A stretch of DNA of 64,000 bases from Ciceribacter ferrooxidans (GCF_004137355.1 NZ_SDVB01000196.1:124001-188000), one strand, 5' to 3'; shown: positions 8,947 to 17,521, counted from the first letter of the stretch. Numbers and translations: made by a program. The notes: generated by a model from the sequence alone, not told the origin.

Positions 8947-9720
8947 TCAGAGGAAGCTGTCGATGAGTGCCGACATGGTTTCAACCGACATGTCTCCGGA
9001 ATAGCTCTTTCCATTGATGAGGAAGGTCGGCGTCGATTTGATGTTGAAATCCTTGGCCGCGCGGTCTCTCACAGCCGTCACATCAGCGGCAAGTTTCGCG
9101 TTCGTCAAGCACGCCTCGAAGCTCTCCTGTGTAAAACCGGCAAGTTTCGACATTTGCAGCATCGCGCCGCGGACATCGCCGTCGGCGGGAGCCGCCCAGG
9201 CCCGCTGCTGCTTGAGGAAGGTGGAGACGAACGGGAAGTAGCGGTCCTGCGGGGCGCAGCGCGCCAGCATGAAGGCCGCGGTGGCGGCCGGGTCGAAGGG
9301 GAACTCGCGCAGCACGAAATAGACCTTGCCGGTGTCGATATACTTCGTCTTGATCGCGTCGAAGGTCTTCTCGTGGAAATTGGCGCAGTGCGGGCAGGTC
9401 ATCGACATGTATTCGACGATCTTCACCGGCGCATTGGCGTCGCCCATCGCCATTTCCGGCAGCGTTCCGGGCTTCAGCACCTCGGCCATGTCGACGGTGC
9501 CGTCGGGCTGCGGCACCTCGACCTTGGCGGCGGGCGCCTCGGCCGGGGCCGGCGTCGTTTCGGCAGCGGGCTTCGGCTCCTCGGCGGCGGGAGCGGTCTT
9601 GGTTTCAGCCGGCTTTTCCTCCGAGCTGTCCGAGCAGGAGGCGAGCAGCGCGCCGAGCGCCGTCACGGCGATCCCGCCGAGCAGCCGCCGCTTGGTGAGG
9701 TTCAGTTCGGAAATTTGCAT
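8947..9720 (-). CDS. DsbA-family thioredoxin-like lipoprotein
   Basis: Periplasmic thiol-disulfide oxidoreductase of 257 aa. The N-terminus has a twin-Arg-containing hydrophobic segment and a lipobox LLASC (Cys29), so the protein is probably membrane-anchored. A Pro/Ala/Glu-rich linker spans about residues 32-70. The thioredoxin-fold domain carries the active site CPHC at residues 109-112 and a DsbA-like helical insertion, and ends with a cis-Pro region (STPTFLINGKSYSG) typical of the DsbA/DsbG-like group. The ATG at 9720 has AGGTG upstream; the reading frame extends further 5' but without export logic. A terminator follows the gene. Confidence 0.88.
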   Translation of the reverse strand: MQISELNLTKRRLLGGIAVTALGALLASCSDSSEEKPAETKTAPAAEEPKPAAETTPAPAEAPAAKVEVPQPDGTVDMAEVLKPGTLPEMAMGDANAPVKIVEYMSMTCPHCANFHEKTFDAIKTKYIDTGKVYFVLREFPFDPAATAAFMLARCAPQDRYFPFVSTFLKQQRAWAAPADGDVRGAMLQMSKLAGFTQESFEACLTNAKLAADVTAVRDRAAKDFNIKSTPTFLINGKSYSGDMSVETMSALIDSFL

Positions 9721-9874
9721 CGGGGCACCTGTCTCGTTCAGAGTTTGGACTTTGCCACAACCGTTATATTGCCGGATGGCGGCAAACAAGGCGGGGAAGC
9801 TGCTGTTTCATCAAAGAATTGTGACATCCTGAGGCCCGGACGACGCGAGAAACGCGACCGGACGGGCACGGCGG

Positions 9875-10396
9875 CTATCGCGGACGCCGGTTCGGCGAGA
9901 GAACCGCCGTGCCGAGCCGCTCGATCGCGGCCCTCAGCTTCTCGTCGGTGATGCCTTCCATCATGTCGGCGAGGCGTCGCGCCCGCTCACCTTCGAGCTT
10001 TCGCGGTTTCGGGCGGCGAAGCGCCGTCTGCGAGACCGGTTTCTGGACGATGCGGATCTGGCCGATCGCCGGATAGCCGAAGAAGCCGTTGATGCGGGCG
10101 ATCAGTTCGCCCTGGGCATGGGAGAGGAAGAGCGCCCGGGCGCCATCGCAGGCGATCGTCAGCACGCCCGGCCGGTGGCCGCCCTCCTCGCCCGGTTCGC
10201 CGCGCCGCGGCCAGGCGATCTTTTCCGGCCGCGAGCAATCGGCGAAACTGTCGCCGACGATCTCGTCCCAGGAGCCGAGGAGCGCGGTGTTGATGCCGGC
10301 GCGGCGCGCGAGCACCGGATCGATGATGCCGTTCGCCACCTCGGATATCTGGAAGACACCCTTTCTCGGCGCGGCGCTTTTCTTCTGGGTATTCAT
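9875..10396 (-). CDS. DUF721 (DciA-related) protein
   Basis: A 173-aa cytoplasmic protein of the DUF721 family. Some members (DciA) load or assist the replicative helicase; that role is not demonstrated for rhizobial members. Seen here: an N-terminal helical part with GSWDEIVGDSFA near residue 45, a central beta-rich part (GVLTIACDGARALFLSHAQGELIARIN), and an Arg-rich C-terminal extension ending in NRRPR. It is divergent from mutY across 95 nt containing a palindrome, and 154 nt upstream of the DsbA-like gene on the same strand, an arrangement I recall from other Rhizobiaceae. Confidence 0.75.
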   Translation of the reverse strand: MNTQKKSAAPRKGVFQISEVANGIIDPVLARRAGINTALLGSWDEIVGDSFADCSRPEKIAWPRRGEPGEEGGHRPGVLTIACDGARALFLSHAQGELIARINGFFGYPAIGQIRIVQKPVSQTALRRPKPRKLEGERARRLADMMEGITDEKLRAAIERLGTAVLSPNRRPR

Positions 10397-10442
10397 CGCG
10401 GCGCCTGAACCTTTTACCTGTGCCGGCCGATCCGGCCTTGAA

Positions 10443-10458
10443 CCAAATGCCGATTTGG
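10443..10458. promoter_or_regulatory. Palindrome in the DUF721/mutY divergent promoter region
   Basis: CCAAAT-GCCG-ATTTGG is a perfect 6-bp dyad in the divergent intergenic region, 34-49 nt upstream of the chosen mutY start. TATAGG just downstream could be a -10 element for mutY. No known factor is recognised. Confidence 0.35.
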
Positions 10459-10491
10459 CCAGATATAGGCGAGTTTACCCCACATCGGCAA

Positions 10492-11586
10492 ATGGCGACC
10501 TTGAAATCCTCCGCAAATCCGACCGCCCGGGCGCTCATTGCCTGGTACGACCGCCACCATCGCGAGCTGCCGTGGCGCACGACGCCTGCCATGGCGGCAA
10601 AGGGCCGGCGCCCCGACCCCTACCATGTCTGGCTTTCCGAAGTCATGCTGCAGCAGACCACCGTGCAGGCGGTGAAGGCCTATTTTGAGAAATTCGTGGA
10701 CCGCTGGCCGACCGTCGAAGATCTCGCCGCCGCGCCGAACGAGGATGTGATGGCCGCCTGGGCGGGCCTCGGCTACTATGCCCGCGCCCGTAATCTCAAG
10801 AAGTGCGCGGAAGTCGTTTCCGGCACCCATGGCGGCGTCTTCCCTGATACCGAGGAGGGTCTGAGGACGCTGCCCGGCATCGGCGACTACACGGCTGCGG
10901 CAATCGCCGCGATCGCCTTCGGCCGCCCAGCGGCGGTGATGGACGGCAATGTCGAGCGGGTGATTTCGCGGCTCCATGCGATCGATGCGCCGCTGCCCGG
11001 CTCGAAACCGGAGATGAAGCGGCATGTGGCGGCACTGACGCCCGCCGAACGGCCGGGCGACTTCGCCCAGGCGATGATGGATCTCGGCGCGACGATCTGC
11101 ACGCCGAAGCGTCCGGCCTGCGCGCTCTGTCCGTTCCGCGGGGACTGCCTCGCACTCGACGGCGACGATCCGGAACGGTTTCCGGTGAAGGCTGCGAAGA
11201 AGGAAAAGCCGGTGCGGCAGGGCGCGGCCTTCGTCGCCGTCTCGGGCGACGGGCTGATTCTCCTGCGGCGGCGTCCGGAACAGGGCCTGCTCGGCGGCAT
11301 GACCGAGGTGCCGACCACCGGCTGGACGGCACGGGTGGACGGCGAGACCGACGTGGCCGCCGCCCCCTTCCCCGCCGACTGGCAGCCGGCCGGCACCGTC
11401 ACCCACGTCTTCACCCATTTCGAGCTCCGGCTTTCGGTCTATCGCGCCGGACCGCTCGGCGTCCCCTCCGGCGTTCACGGATTTTGGGAACCGGTGACCA
11501 AACTTGATGATCTCGCGCTGCCGACCGTCATGAAAAAAGCAATCGTTCAGGCTATTCCGAACGCCTTTCCGACCAACAAGGGATAA
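10492..11586 (+). CDS. mutY: A/G-specific adenine glycosylase MutY
   Basis: Base-excision repair enzyme that removes adenine mispaired with 8-oxoguanine or guanine. The 364-aa protein shows the catalytic Glu in SEVMLQQTTV (E50), the helix-hairpin-helix LPGIGDYTAAAI (about residues 127-138) and the catalytic Asp in VMDGNVERV (D151). It also has the [4Fe-4S] ligands C203-X6-C210-X2-C213-X5-C219 and a C-terminal NUDIX-like 8-oxoG recognition domain. I chose the ATG at 10492 because homology begins soon after; the frame stays open to 10420, where another ATG is possible. No strong ribosome site marks either. The HAD gene follows 3 nt after the stop. Confidence 0.95.
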   Translation: MATLKSSANPTARALIAWYDRHHRELPWRTTPAMAAKGRRPDPYHVWLSEVMLQQTTVQAVKAYFEKFVDRWPTVEDLAAAPNEDVMAAWAGLGYYARARNLKKCAEVVSGTHGGVFPDTEEGLRTLPGIGDYTAAAIAAIAFGRPAAVMDGNVERVISRLHAIDAPLPGSKPEMKRHVAALTPAERPGDFAQAMMDLGATICTPKRPACALCPFRGDCLALDGDDPERFPVKAAKKEKPVRQGAAFVAVSGDGLILLRRRPEQGLLGGMTEVPTTGWTARVDGETDVAAAPFPADWQPAGTVTHVFTHFELRLSVYRAGPLGVPSGVHGFWEPVTKLDDLALPTVMKKAIVQAIPNAFPTNKG

Positions 11587-11589
11587 CCA

Positions 11590-12204
11590 ATGCCTGCAGA
11601 TATCCGCCACATCGTCTTCGACATCGGCAAGGTGCTCATCCACTACGATCCCGACCTGCCCTTTTCCCGCATCATTCCCGATCCCGAGGAACGCCGCTGG
11701 TTCTTCGACAACGTCTGCACGCATGACTGGAATCTCGAACAGGACCGCGGCCGCGGCTGGAAGGAAGCGGAAGAACTTTTGATCGCAAGCTTCCCCGAGC
11801 ACGAAGACCACATCCGCGCCTTCCGGATCAACTGGCGCGAGATGGTGCCCTATGCCTACGAGGACACGGTGACGCTGTTGCGCGCGCTGATTGACAGCGG
11901 CCGGGACGTCACCATGCTCACCAATTTCGCCGCCGATACCTTCCGCGAGGCGCAGGAGATGTATCCGTTCCTCACCACTTCGCGCGGGATCACGGTTTCC
12001 GGCGAAGTGGGCCTCATCAAGCCGGACACGGCGATCTACGAACGCCATGCCGCGACGCACGGGCTGGAGCCGGAGAACACGCTGTTCATCGACGATTCGC
12101 TTGCCAACGTCGAAGGTGCGAAAGCGGCCGGCTGGCAGGCGGTGCAGTTCACCGGCGCCGACAAGCTCCGCCGGGACCTCGCGAGTTACGGCGTTACCGC
12201 CTGA
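11590..12204 (+). CDS. HAD-superfamily subfamily IA hydrolase (YihX-like)
   Basis: Probable phosphatase of 204 aa. Motif I is FDIGKVL, in which the second Asp of the usual DxDxT is Gly, as in the YihX-type branch (FDLGNV). Motif II is TMLTNFA, motif III the Lys in GLIKPD, and motif IV IDDSLANVEGA. Substrate is unknown. It begins 3 nt after mutY and is surely co-transcribed with it. Two hairpins follow between it and the convergent ccrM. Confidence 0.85.
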   Translation: MPADIRHIVFDIGKVLIHYDPDLPFSRIIPDPEERRWFFDNVCTHDWNLEQDRGRGWKEAEELLIASFPEHEDHIRAFRINWREMVPYAYEDTVTLLRALIDSGRDVTMLTNFAADTFREAQEMYPFLTTSRGITVSGEVGLIKPDTAIYERHAATHGLEPENTLFIDDSLANVEGAKAAGWQAVQFTGADKLRRDLASYGVTA

Positions 12205-12234
12205 GGACGGCTGCGGAACCGATCAGAAAAAGAT

Positions 12235-12265
12235 GACGCCCGGTTCCTTGTCGGGACCGGGCGTC
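12235..12265 (-). terminator. Terminator after ccrM
   Basis: A perfect 10-bp stem (GACGCCCGGT / ACCGGGCGTC) with an 11-nt loop. On the minus strand it is followed by ATCTTTTTC, a U-rich tract, so it should end ccrM transcription 76 nt past its stop. It may also slow transcription from mutY-HAD on the other strand. Confidence 0.7.
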
Positions 12266-12271
12266 AAGCAA

Positions 12272-12308
12272 CTCCTTCCGGGACTGAAGGTACTGGAACC
12301 GGAAGGAG
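12272..12308. repeat. Second hairpin between the HAD gene and ccrM
   Basis: CTCCTTCCGG and CCGGAAGGAG are perfect 10-bp arms separated by 17 nt, immediately beside the terminator at 12235-12265. There is no U tract on either strand. It may reinforce termination or protect mRNA 3' ends. Confidence 0.5.
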
Positions 12309-12340
12309 GACCTCGCATGCAGGCGAAACGCGCCGGATCG

Positions 12341-13474
<1,134 letters not shown>

Positions 13475-13518
13475 CTACTCTCTGTTACGCGGACGCAGCA
13501 CGGGATAACGAGGCTCAT

Positions 13519-13538
13519 GGTTACCGAACTTGGTTACC
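13519..13538. promoter_or_regulatory. Direct repeat pair upstream of ccrM
   Basis: GGTTACC occurs twice with a 6-nt spacer (13-bp period), 48-67 nt upstream of the ccrM start. In Caulobacter, ccrM is activated by CtrA, which binds TTAA-N7-TTAA. These repeats (GGTAACC on the coding strand) share only the TAACC half and have the wrong period, so CtrA binding is uncertain. Confidence 0.3.
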
Positions 13539-13666
13539 AAAGATTGAACGGGTGAAGCGATTTTCCGCGCTCCCCGGCATTTGCGCCCGGTAAGCCCTTA
13601 CGAACATGGTTTACGCGCACCCTCCGCGCCGGCGGGTGACGGCGCGGGGAGAATGAACTGTCGTTC

Positions 13667-14011
13667 TCAGCCGTGCGCGACGCGGCTGTCGGCGGGCGCC
13701 TCGTCGCGAGCCTGGAGGCCATAGTCGCGGACGACGTGGGCGACGCGCAGGCGGTAGTCGGCGAAGATGCCGGCGCGACCCGCCTCCTGCGCCTGCCGGT
13801 GCTCCTCCGTCCGGCGCCAGGCGGCCACGGCCGCTTCGTCCCGCCAGAAGGAGAGCGACAGGACCTTGCCCGGTTCGGAGAGGCTCTCGAACCGCTCGAT
13901 CGACAGAAAGCCGTCGACCTCCTCAAGCAGCGGCCGCAGGAGCTCAGCGCGGGCGAGATAGGCGGTGCGCCGCCCTTCCGCGGGAACGACCTCGAAGATG
14001 ACGGCGATCAT
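13667..14011 (-). CDS. Antibiotic biosynthesis monooxygenase (ABM) domain protein
   Basis: Small alpha/beta-barrel protein of 114 aa related to cofactor-free quinol or heme monooxygenases. The ABM pattern is clear: IAVIFEVVPAEGR at the N-terminus, then GFLSIERFESL and LSLSFWRDEAAVAAWR, with Trp and His residues of EEHRQAQEAGR following. Its ATG overlaps the stop of the NIPSNAP gene (ATGA), so the two are translationally coupled. The pair is divergent from an ArsR-type regulator, which suggests an inducible stress or detoxification function. Substrate unknown. Confidence 0.8.
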   Translation of the reverse strand: MIAVIFEVVPAEGRRTAYLARAELLRPLLEEVDGFLSIERFESLSEPGKVLSLSFWRDEAAVAAWRRTEEHRQAQEAGRAGIFADYRLRVAHVVRDYGLQARDEAPADSRVAHG

Positions 14012-14337
14012 GGCTGCCTCCCTGACGCAGGTACGCGGCTCACCTCTTTCAGGAACAAGCGGTCCTCCTCGAGAATGAAACCGGCCTTGCGGGCGAATTC
14101 GTAGTTCTCCCGGCCGAGCGGGTCGGCGGCGAGCCTCGCCCGGTAGGCCTCGTAGGCCGCGAGATCCTCGACGTGATAGATGCCGTAGGCGGTCGTCAGC
14201 GAGCCCTCATGCGGGGCGAAATAGCCGACGAGATCGGCGCCGCAGCGCGGGATCGCCTCGCCCCAGTTGCGGGCATAGGTCGCGAAATCCTCGCGAGCGA
14301 ACGGCGCGATGCGATAGCGGATGATGCAGGTAATCAT
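14008..14337 (-). CDS. NIPSNAP-family protein
   Basis: 109-aa ferredoxin-like alpha/beta-barrel protein of the NIPSNAP family. It starts MITCIIRYRIAPFARE and continues with DLVGYFAPHEG, a conserved pattern in small bacterial NIPSNAP proteins. The start at 14337 is set by AAGGAG 6 nt upstream; the frame is open further 5', but that stretch is the regulator intergenic region. It is first in a two-gene operon with the ABM gene. Function is unknown; the tandem of two barrel proteins hints at a shared small aromatic or quinone-like ligand. Confidence 0.8.
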   Translation of the reverse strand: MITCIIRYRIAPFAREDFATYARNWGEAIPRCGADLVGYFAPHEGSLTTAYGIYHVEDLAAYEAYRARLAADPLGRENYEFARKAGFILEEDRLFLKEVSRVPASGRQP

Positions 14338-14390
14338 GGGAACTCCTTCGGTTTCGGGAACCCCGATGTGCCACACGCCACAGCGAAGTT

Positions 14391-14478
14391 GCTTCGACCA
14401 CGATCGAAGCATCGGCGGGCCCAACGGCGCATGATGCAGGTATGGCTTCGGCGAACATGGTTCGATATCGGCCGAAGC
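14391..14478. promoter_or_regulatory. Two related inverted repeats between NIPSNAP and arsR-type gene
   Basis: The 194-nt divergent gap holds two dyads built on the same half-site. The first is GCTTCGA-N6-TCGAAGC at 14391-14410. The second is GCTTCGGC at 14445-14452 paired with GCCGAAGC at 14471-14478, enclosing TTCGATATCG. Such repeated symmetrical sites next to an ArsR gene are expected operators for self- and target-repression. Confidence 0.5.
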
Positions 14479-14531
14479 ATGTGCTACACTCTGCACCGTT
14501 CATCGAACGCAAAAACCACGCGAGGTGCATC

Positions 14532-15215
14532 ATGGCAGAAGGCCCGGACATTGCACGCATTGCCGCCCTGATCGGCGATCCGGCGCGCTCGAACATGCTG
14601 CTCGCCCTCCTCGGCGGCAAGGCGCTCACCGCAACCGAGCTCGCCGGGGCAGCCGGCGTCACCTTGCAAACTGCGAGTTCGCATCTTTCGAAACTCGAAG
14701 ACGGCGGGCTGCTTCGCCAGCGCAAGCAGGGGCGGCACCGCTACTTCGCGCTCGCTGACGACCATGTCGGCGCGATGATCGAAAACCTGATGGGCTTTGC
14801 CGCGAGCCGGGGGCACCTGCGCCACCGCGTCGGACCGAAGGAGCCGGCCCTGCGCAAGGCGCGGATCTGCTACGACCATCTTGCCGGCGACTACGGTGTG
14901 CGCATGCTCGACAGCCTGATCGCCCAGGGCGCAATCGAGGCGAGCGACGAGGCCCTGCGGCTGACGGACAGGGGCGAAAGCCTGCTTTCCGGCCACGGCA
15001 TCGATTTTGATGCGCTGAAGGCGAGACGGCGGCCGCTCTGCCGCGCCTGCCTCGACTGGAGCGAACGCCGCACCCATCTCGCAGGCTCGCTCGGCAAGGC
15101 CCTGCTCTCCCACTTCCTCGACCGCGGCGAGGCACGGCGGGTGGACGGCAGCCGCGTCGTCACGTTCTCGCCGGAAGGGGAAAGGCGCTTCCGGGTGATG
15201 TTTCCGATGGACTGA
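14532..15215 (+). CDS. ArsR-family winged-helix transcriptional regulator
   Basis: Transcriptional regulator of 227 aa. The N-terminal winged helix is typical ([32 protein letters not shown], then [26 protein letters not shown]). The long C-terminal part (about residues 100-227) contains [20 protein letters not shown], with two cysteines that could be sensory, though no ligand is proven. The ATG at 14532 has GAGGTG upstream. It is divergent from the NIPSNAP-ABM operon, its probable target, with inverted repeats between. Confidence 0.87.
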   Translation: MAEGPDIARIAALIGDPARSNMLLALLGGKALTATELAGAAGVTLQTASSHLSKLEDGGLLRQRKQGRHRYFALADDHVGAMIENLMGFAASRGHLRHRVGPKEPALRKARICYDHLAGDYGVRMLDSLIAQGAIEASDEALRLTDRGESLLSGHGIDFDALKARRRPLCRACLDWSERRTHLAGSLGKALLSHFLDRGEARRVDGSRVVTFSPEGERRFRVMFPMD

Positions 15216-15286
15216 TCCCGCCTCTACCTTGCCACCTTCGCTCGCCTGTATTACATTTTGGTATACGCTTCCTGGAAGGACATCCC

Positions 15287-15535
15287 ATGAACCGCAACAC
15301 CTCAGTCACGCTCGGAGAGCACTTCACCAGCTTCATCGCCGAACAGGTCGAAGGCGGGCGCTATGGTTCCGCGAGCGAAGTGGTGCGCGCCGGCCTGCGG
15401 CTTCTGGAAGAGCATGAGGCCAAGGTCAAGGCGCTGCAGGATGGGCTGATTGAGGGCGAACAGTCGGGCGAGCCGCGTCCCTTTGACTTCGATGCGTTCA
15501 AGGCGCGCATGCGGGCCGAGTTCAAGGGCAGATGA
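15287..15535 (+). CDS. parD: ParD-type antitoxin
   Basis: 82-aa antitoxin of a type II ParDE-like system. The ribbon-helix-helix part is seen in [39 protein letters not shown], and a C-terminal toxin-binding tail ends [22 protein letters not shown] lies upstream of the ATG. The promoter area shows GTAT repeats (GTATTAC ... GGTATAC, 15249-15267) that could be the autoregulatory operator. Its stop overlaps the start of the toxin frame (ATGA). Because parE is frameshifted, this is probably an orphan antitoxin. Confidence 0.88.
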   Translation: MNRNTSVTLGEHFTSFIAEQVEGGRYGSASEVVRAGLRLLEEHEAKVKALQDGLIEGEQSGEPRPFDFDAFKARMRAEFKGR

Positions 15536-15826
15536 AGGCGCTTACACTCTCACCTGCGGCAGCAGCCGATCTCGAACACATTTGGCAGTATAGCGCCGCA
15601 ACCTGGGGGCTGGATCAGGCCGATCGCTATATCGAGGACGTTCGCAACCGCCTGTCTTCACCTGGCTTCCGGCGCCAGCCGCGGCCGAATGGTCGACGTG
15701 CGCACCGGCTACCTGAAGCAGACAGTCGGATCACACATGATCTATTTCCGCGACGAGGGCGAGCGGATCGACGTTATTCGTATCCTGCACCAGCGTCAGG
15801 ATGTCAGCCTAAACCTGCCGAACTGA
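15532..15826 (+). pseudogene. parE: Frameshifted ParE-type toxin
   Basis: The first about 39 codons encode a good RelE/ParE N-terminus (LSPAAAADLEHIWQYSA, YIEDVRN), starting at the ATG overlapping parD. The frame then loses similarity. The C-terminal half continues in the next frame as LASGASRGRMVDVRTGYLK, then HMIYFRDEGERIDVIRILHQR and an ending in NLPN with TGA at 15824. Removing one C at about 15648/15649 restores a normal toxin of about 97 aa. The toxin is therefore inactive unless this is a sequencing error. Confidence 0.85.
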
Positions 15827-15865
15827 AGCGGCAGACAGCGCCTACGTCACACGCCATCACGCATC

Positions 15866-15897
15866 TTGCAAAGAAACCTACCGTCCGGTATCTTTGC
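15866..15897 (+). promoter_or_regulatory. Promoter with embedded operator for the SMR pump
   Basis: TTGCAA (15866-15871) and TATCTT (15889-15894) are separated by exactly 17 bp and could form a sigma-70-like promoter about 37 nt upstream of the SMR start. The spacer holds the dyad TACCG-TC-CGGTA (15879-15890), nested within GCAAAGA / TCTTTGC arms (15868-15897). This is a textbook position for repression by the downstream TetR protein. Confidence 0.55.
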
Positions 15898-15930
15898 GGT
15901 CATGATGAACGCGTGCGAGAGTATTTTGCG

Positions 15931-16275
15931 ATGAACCCCGTCTTTTCCGCCTATGGTGCGCTCGGCGGCGCGATCGTGCTCGAGGTGATCGGCACGACGC
16001 TCCTGCAGCGGTCCGAGCAGTTCACCCGCCTGCTGCCGACCGCGGGCATGGTGATGTTCTACGCCGCCTCCTTCTACCTGCTGACGCACGCGCTCAAGGG
16101 CATGCCGCTCGGCATCGCCTACGCGATGTGGGGCGGGCTCGGCATCGTGCTGACGGCGCTGATCAGCGTCTTCGTCTTCAGGCAGACGCTCGACCTCGCG
16201 GCCCTTTCCGGGATCGCGCTGATCGTCGCCGGCGTCATCGTCATGAACACGCTCTCCGGGTCGGTGAGCCATTGA
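15931..16275 (+). CDS. EmrE-like small multidrug resistance efflux protein
   Basis: Proton-coupled multidrug antiporter of 114 aa with four transmembrane helices. It closely follows EmrE: the essential membrane Glu in IVLEVIGTTLLQRSEQF (E18, equal to EmrE E14), the GIAYAMWGGLGIVLTALIS segment around the conserved Trp, and an LSGSVSH-like end. It therefore probably exports quaternary cations and dyes and dimerises. The start at 15931 matches EmrE; its ribosome site is weak. The TetR gene overlaps its stop codon. Confidence 0.92.
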   Translation: MNPVFSAYGALGGAIVLEVIGTTLLQRSEQFTRLLPTAGMVMFYAASFYLLTHALKGMPLGIAYAMWGGLGIVLTALISVFVFRQTLDLAALSGIALIVAGVIVMNTLSGSVSH

Positions 16276-16844
16276 GCGCGCCCGCCCTCTCGGCCTATCA
16301 CCGCCCGAAACAGCCGGAACAGGTGCGCCGGGCGCTGCTCGACTGCGCCGCGCAGATCGCCGCCGAAAGCGGGGCGGGCGCGATCACCATCCAGGCGGTG
16401 GCCGAGCGCGCCGGCGTTACCAAGGGCGGGTTACTCCACCATTTCGAGAGCAAGCAGGCGCTGCTCGCCGCCGTCTTCGCCGACCTGCTCGACCAGCTCG
16501 ACCGCGAGATCGACCGCTCGATGGAAAGCGACCCGAAGCCGGAAGGCCGCTTCACCCGCGCCTATGTCCGCGCCTGCTTCTCCGACCGGCTGCTCGGCGC
16601 GAGAAGTCTCTGGGCGGCGCTGTCGGTCGCGATCGTTTCCGAACCGGCGCTCAGGGCGCTCTGGACGGCCTGGCTCGACGCACGGCTTTCCCGGCACCGT
16701 GCAACGGACGACACGCCGGCCCTCGCCGTCGTCCGGCTCGCCGCCGACGGCATCTGGCTCGCCGACATGCTGGAGAAGGAGGGCGGGCTCCGGCGCTACC
16801 CGCAGCGCTTCGAGGGCGAGTTGCTCGCGCTTGCCGGCGGATGA
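16272..16844 (+). CDS. TetR-family repressor of the SMR pump
   Basis: 190-aa regulator with a standard N-terminal TetR helix-turn-helix (AQIAAESGAGAITIQAVAERAGVTKGGLLHHFESKQALL) and a helical ligand domain. The only sensible start is a TTG at 16272 overlapping the TGA of the SMR gene (TTGA), which implies coupled and weak translation. No ATG or GTG lies in frame between that point and the DNA-binding domain. Autoregulated control of the pump is inferred from the shared transcript and the upstream operator. Confidence 0.85.
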   Translation: MSAPALSAYHRPKQPEQVRRALLDCAAQIAAESGAGAITIQAVAERAGVTKGGLLHHFESKQALLAAVFADLLDQLDREIDRSMESDPKPEGRFTRAYVRACFSDRLLGARSLWAALSVAIVSEPALRALWTAWLDARLSRHRATDDTPALAVVRLAADGIWLADMLEKEGGLRRYPQRFEGELLALAGG

Positions 16845-16869
16845 AAGGCACAGAATGCAGCGCTCGCCC

Positions 16870-17472
16870 CTAGGCCGCAGGATGGGCGGCTGGCGCAAGC
16901 CTCGCCATGAAGAGGTCTACCAGAAAGGCGACGCGGCCGGAGGCACTGGCCGGGTCCAGCGCCGTCTGAACAACGAGGTCGATCCCGAGCGCAAGCATGG
17001 CATCGGCCATCAGTACCGGATCGTGGCGCTGTAGCCGGCCCTCCACCATCCAGCCTCGGAGATCCGTCTCCAGATCGGTCTGCACGGTGGTCCTGATCGA
17101 CGCCAGATAGAAGGTCTGCCGAAAAAGGGTCTGGTTCTTCACGATGAGCGTGGCGTTGGCGCTGTCCGTCCGGGCAAAATCCGCCACCAGCCGATAGGGC
17201 TCGCCGATGAAAGCCTGCGGCGTACGGGCTGTCGCTCGTGCCGTCTTCAAGTCTCTGGCGAGAGGAACGACGATTGCCTCGACGAGTGCTGCGAAGGCTT
17301 CATCCTTATCGTTGAAGTAATTGTAGAACGAACCGATCGCCAGGCCGCTGGCACGCACGATGTCGCGCACCGTGGCGGCGCCGAAGCCCAGTTGTGAAAA
17401 CACGTCGCGTGCGGCGACCAAGATCGCTTCGCGGTTCGCCTTCTTGTTCTGCTCGCGTTTCGACATTTGCAT
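16870..17472 (-). CDS. TetR-family regulator of the FMO/hydrolase operon
   Basis: 200-aa TetR regulator. The DNA-binding domain spans about residues 10-55 (ANREAILVAARDVFSQLGF, then VRDIVRASGLAIGSFYNYF), and the helical C-terminal domain ends with a TetR-like dimer helix. It is divergent from the monooxygenase pseudogene, with two near-identical palindromes between the starts, so it is likely an autorepressor. Two in-frame ATGs (17472 and 17466) are equally possible. It converges with the other TetR gene, leaving 25 nt. Confidence 0.87.
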   Translation of the reverse strand: MQMSKREQNKKANREAILVAARDVFSQLGFGAATVRDIVRASGLAIGSFYNYFNDKDEAFAALVEAIVVPLARDLKTARATARTPQAFIGEPYRLVADFARTDSANATLIVKNQTLFRQTFYLASIRTTVQTDLETDLRGWMVEGRLQRHDPVLMADAMLALGIDLVVQTALDPASASGRVAFLVDLFMARLAPAAHPAA

Positions 17473-17521
17473 GGCGTCTCATGTCACATTTTCGGCGAAA
17501 GATGAAGGGTGCGCACAAAAA

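Noticed and set aside
11590-11650. Loss of the HAD nucleophile pair in the gene after mutY
   Set aside because: The DxGxV form of motif I is normal for the YihX-like branch, so it is not evidence of inactivation.
12235-12308. Start of a CRISPR array or tandem repeat cluster
   Set aside because: The two hairpins have different sequences and there is no regular repeat-spacer pattern. I saw no CRISPR-like array anywhere in the window.
13519-13538. A canonical CtrA box upstream of ccrM
   Set aside because: The repeats have a 13-bp period and only TAACC in common with the TTAA-N7-TTAA consensus, so I list them as direct repeats only.
15827-15930. Treating the parE frame and the SMR pump as one fused gene
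   Set aside because: The frames happen to be open through the gap, but a complete promoter and EmrE-like start lie between, and parE homology ends in another frame at 15826.
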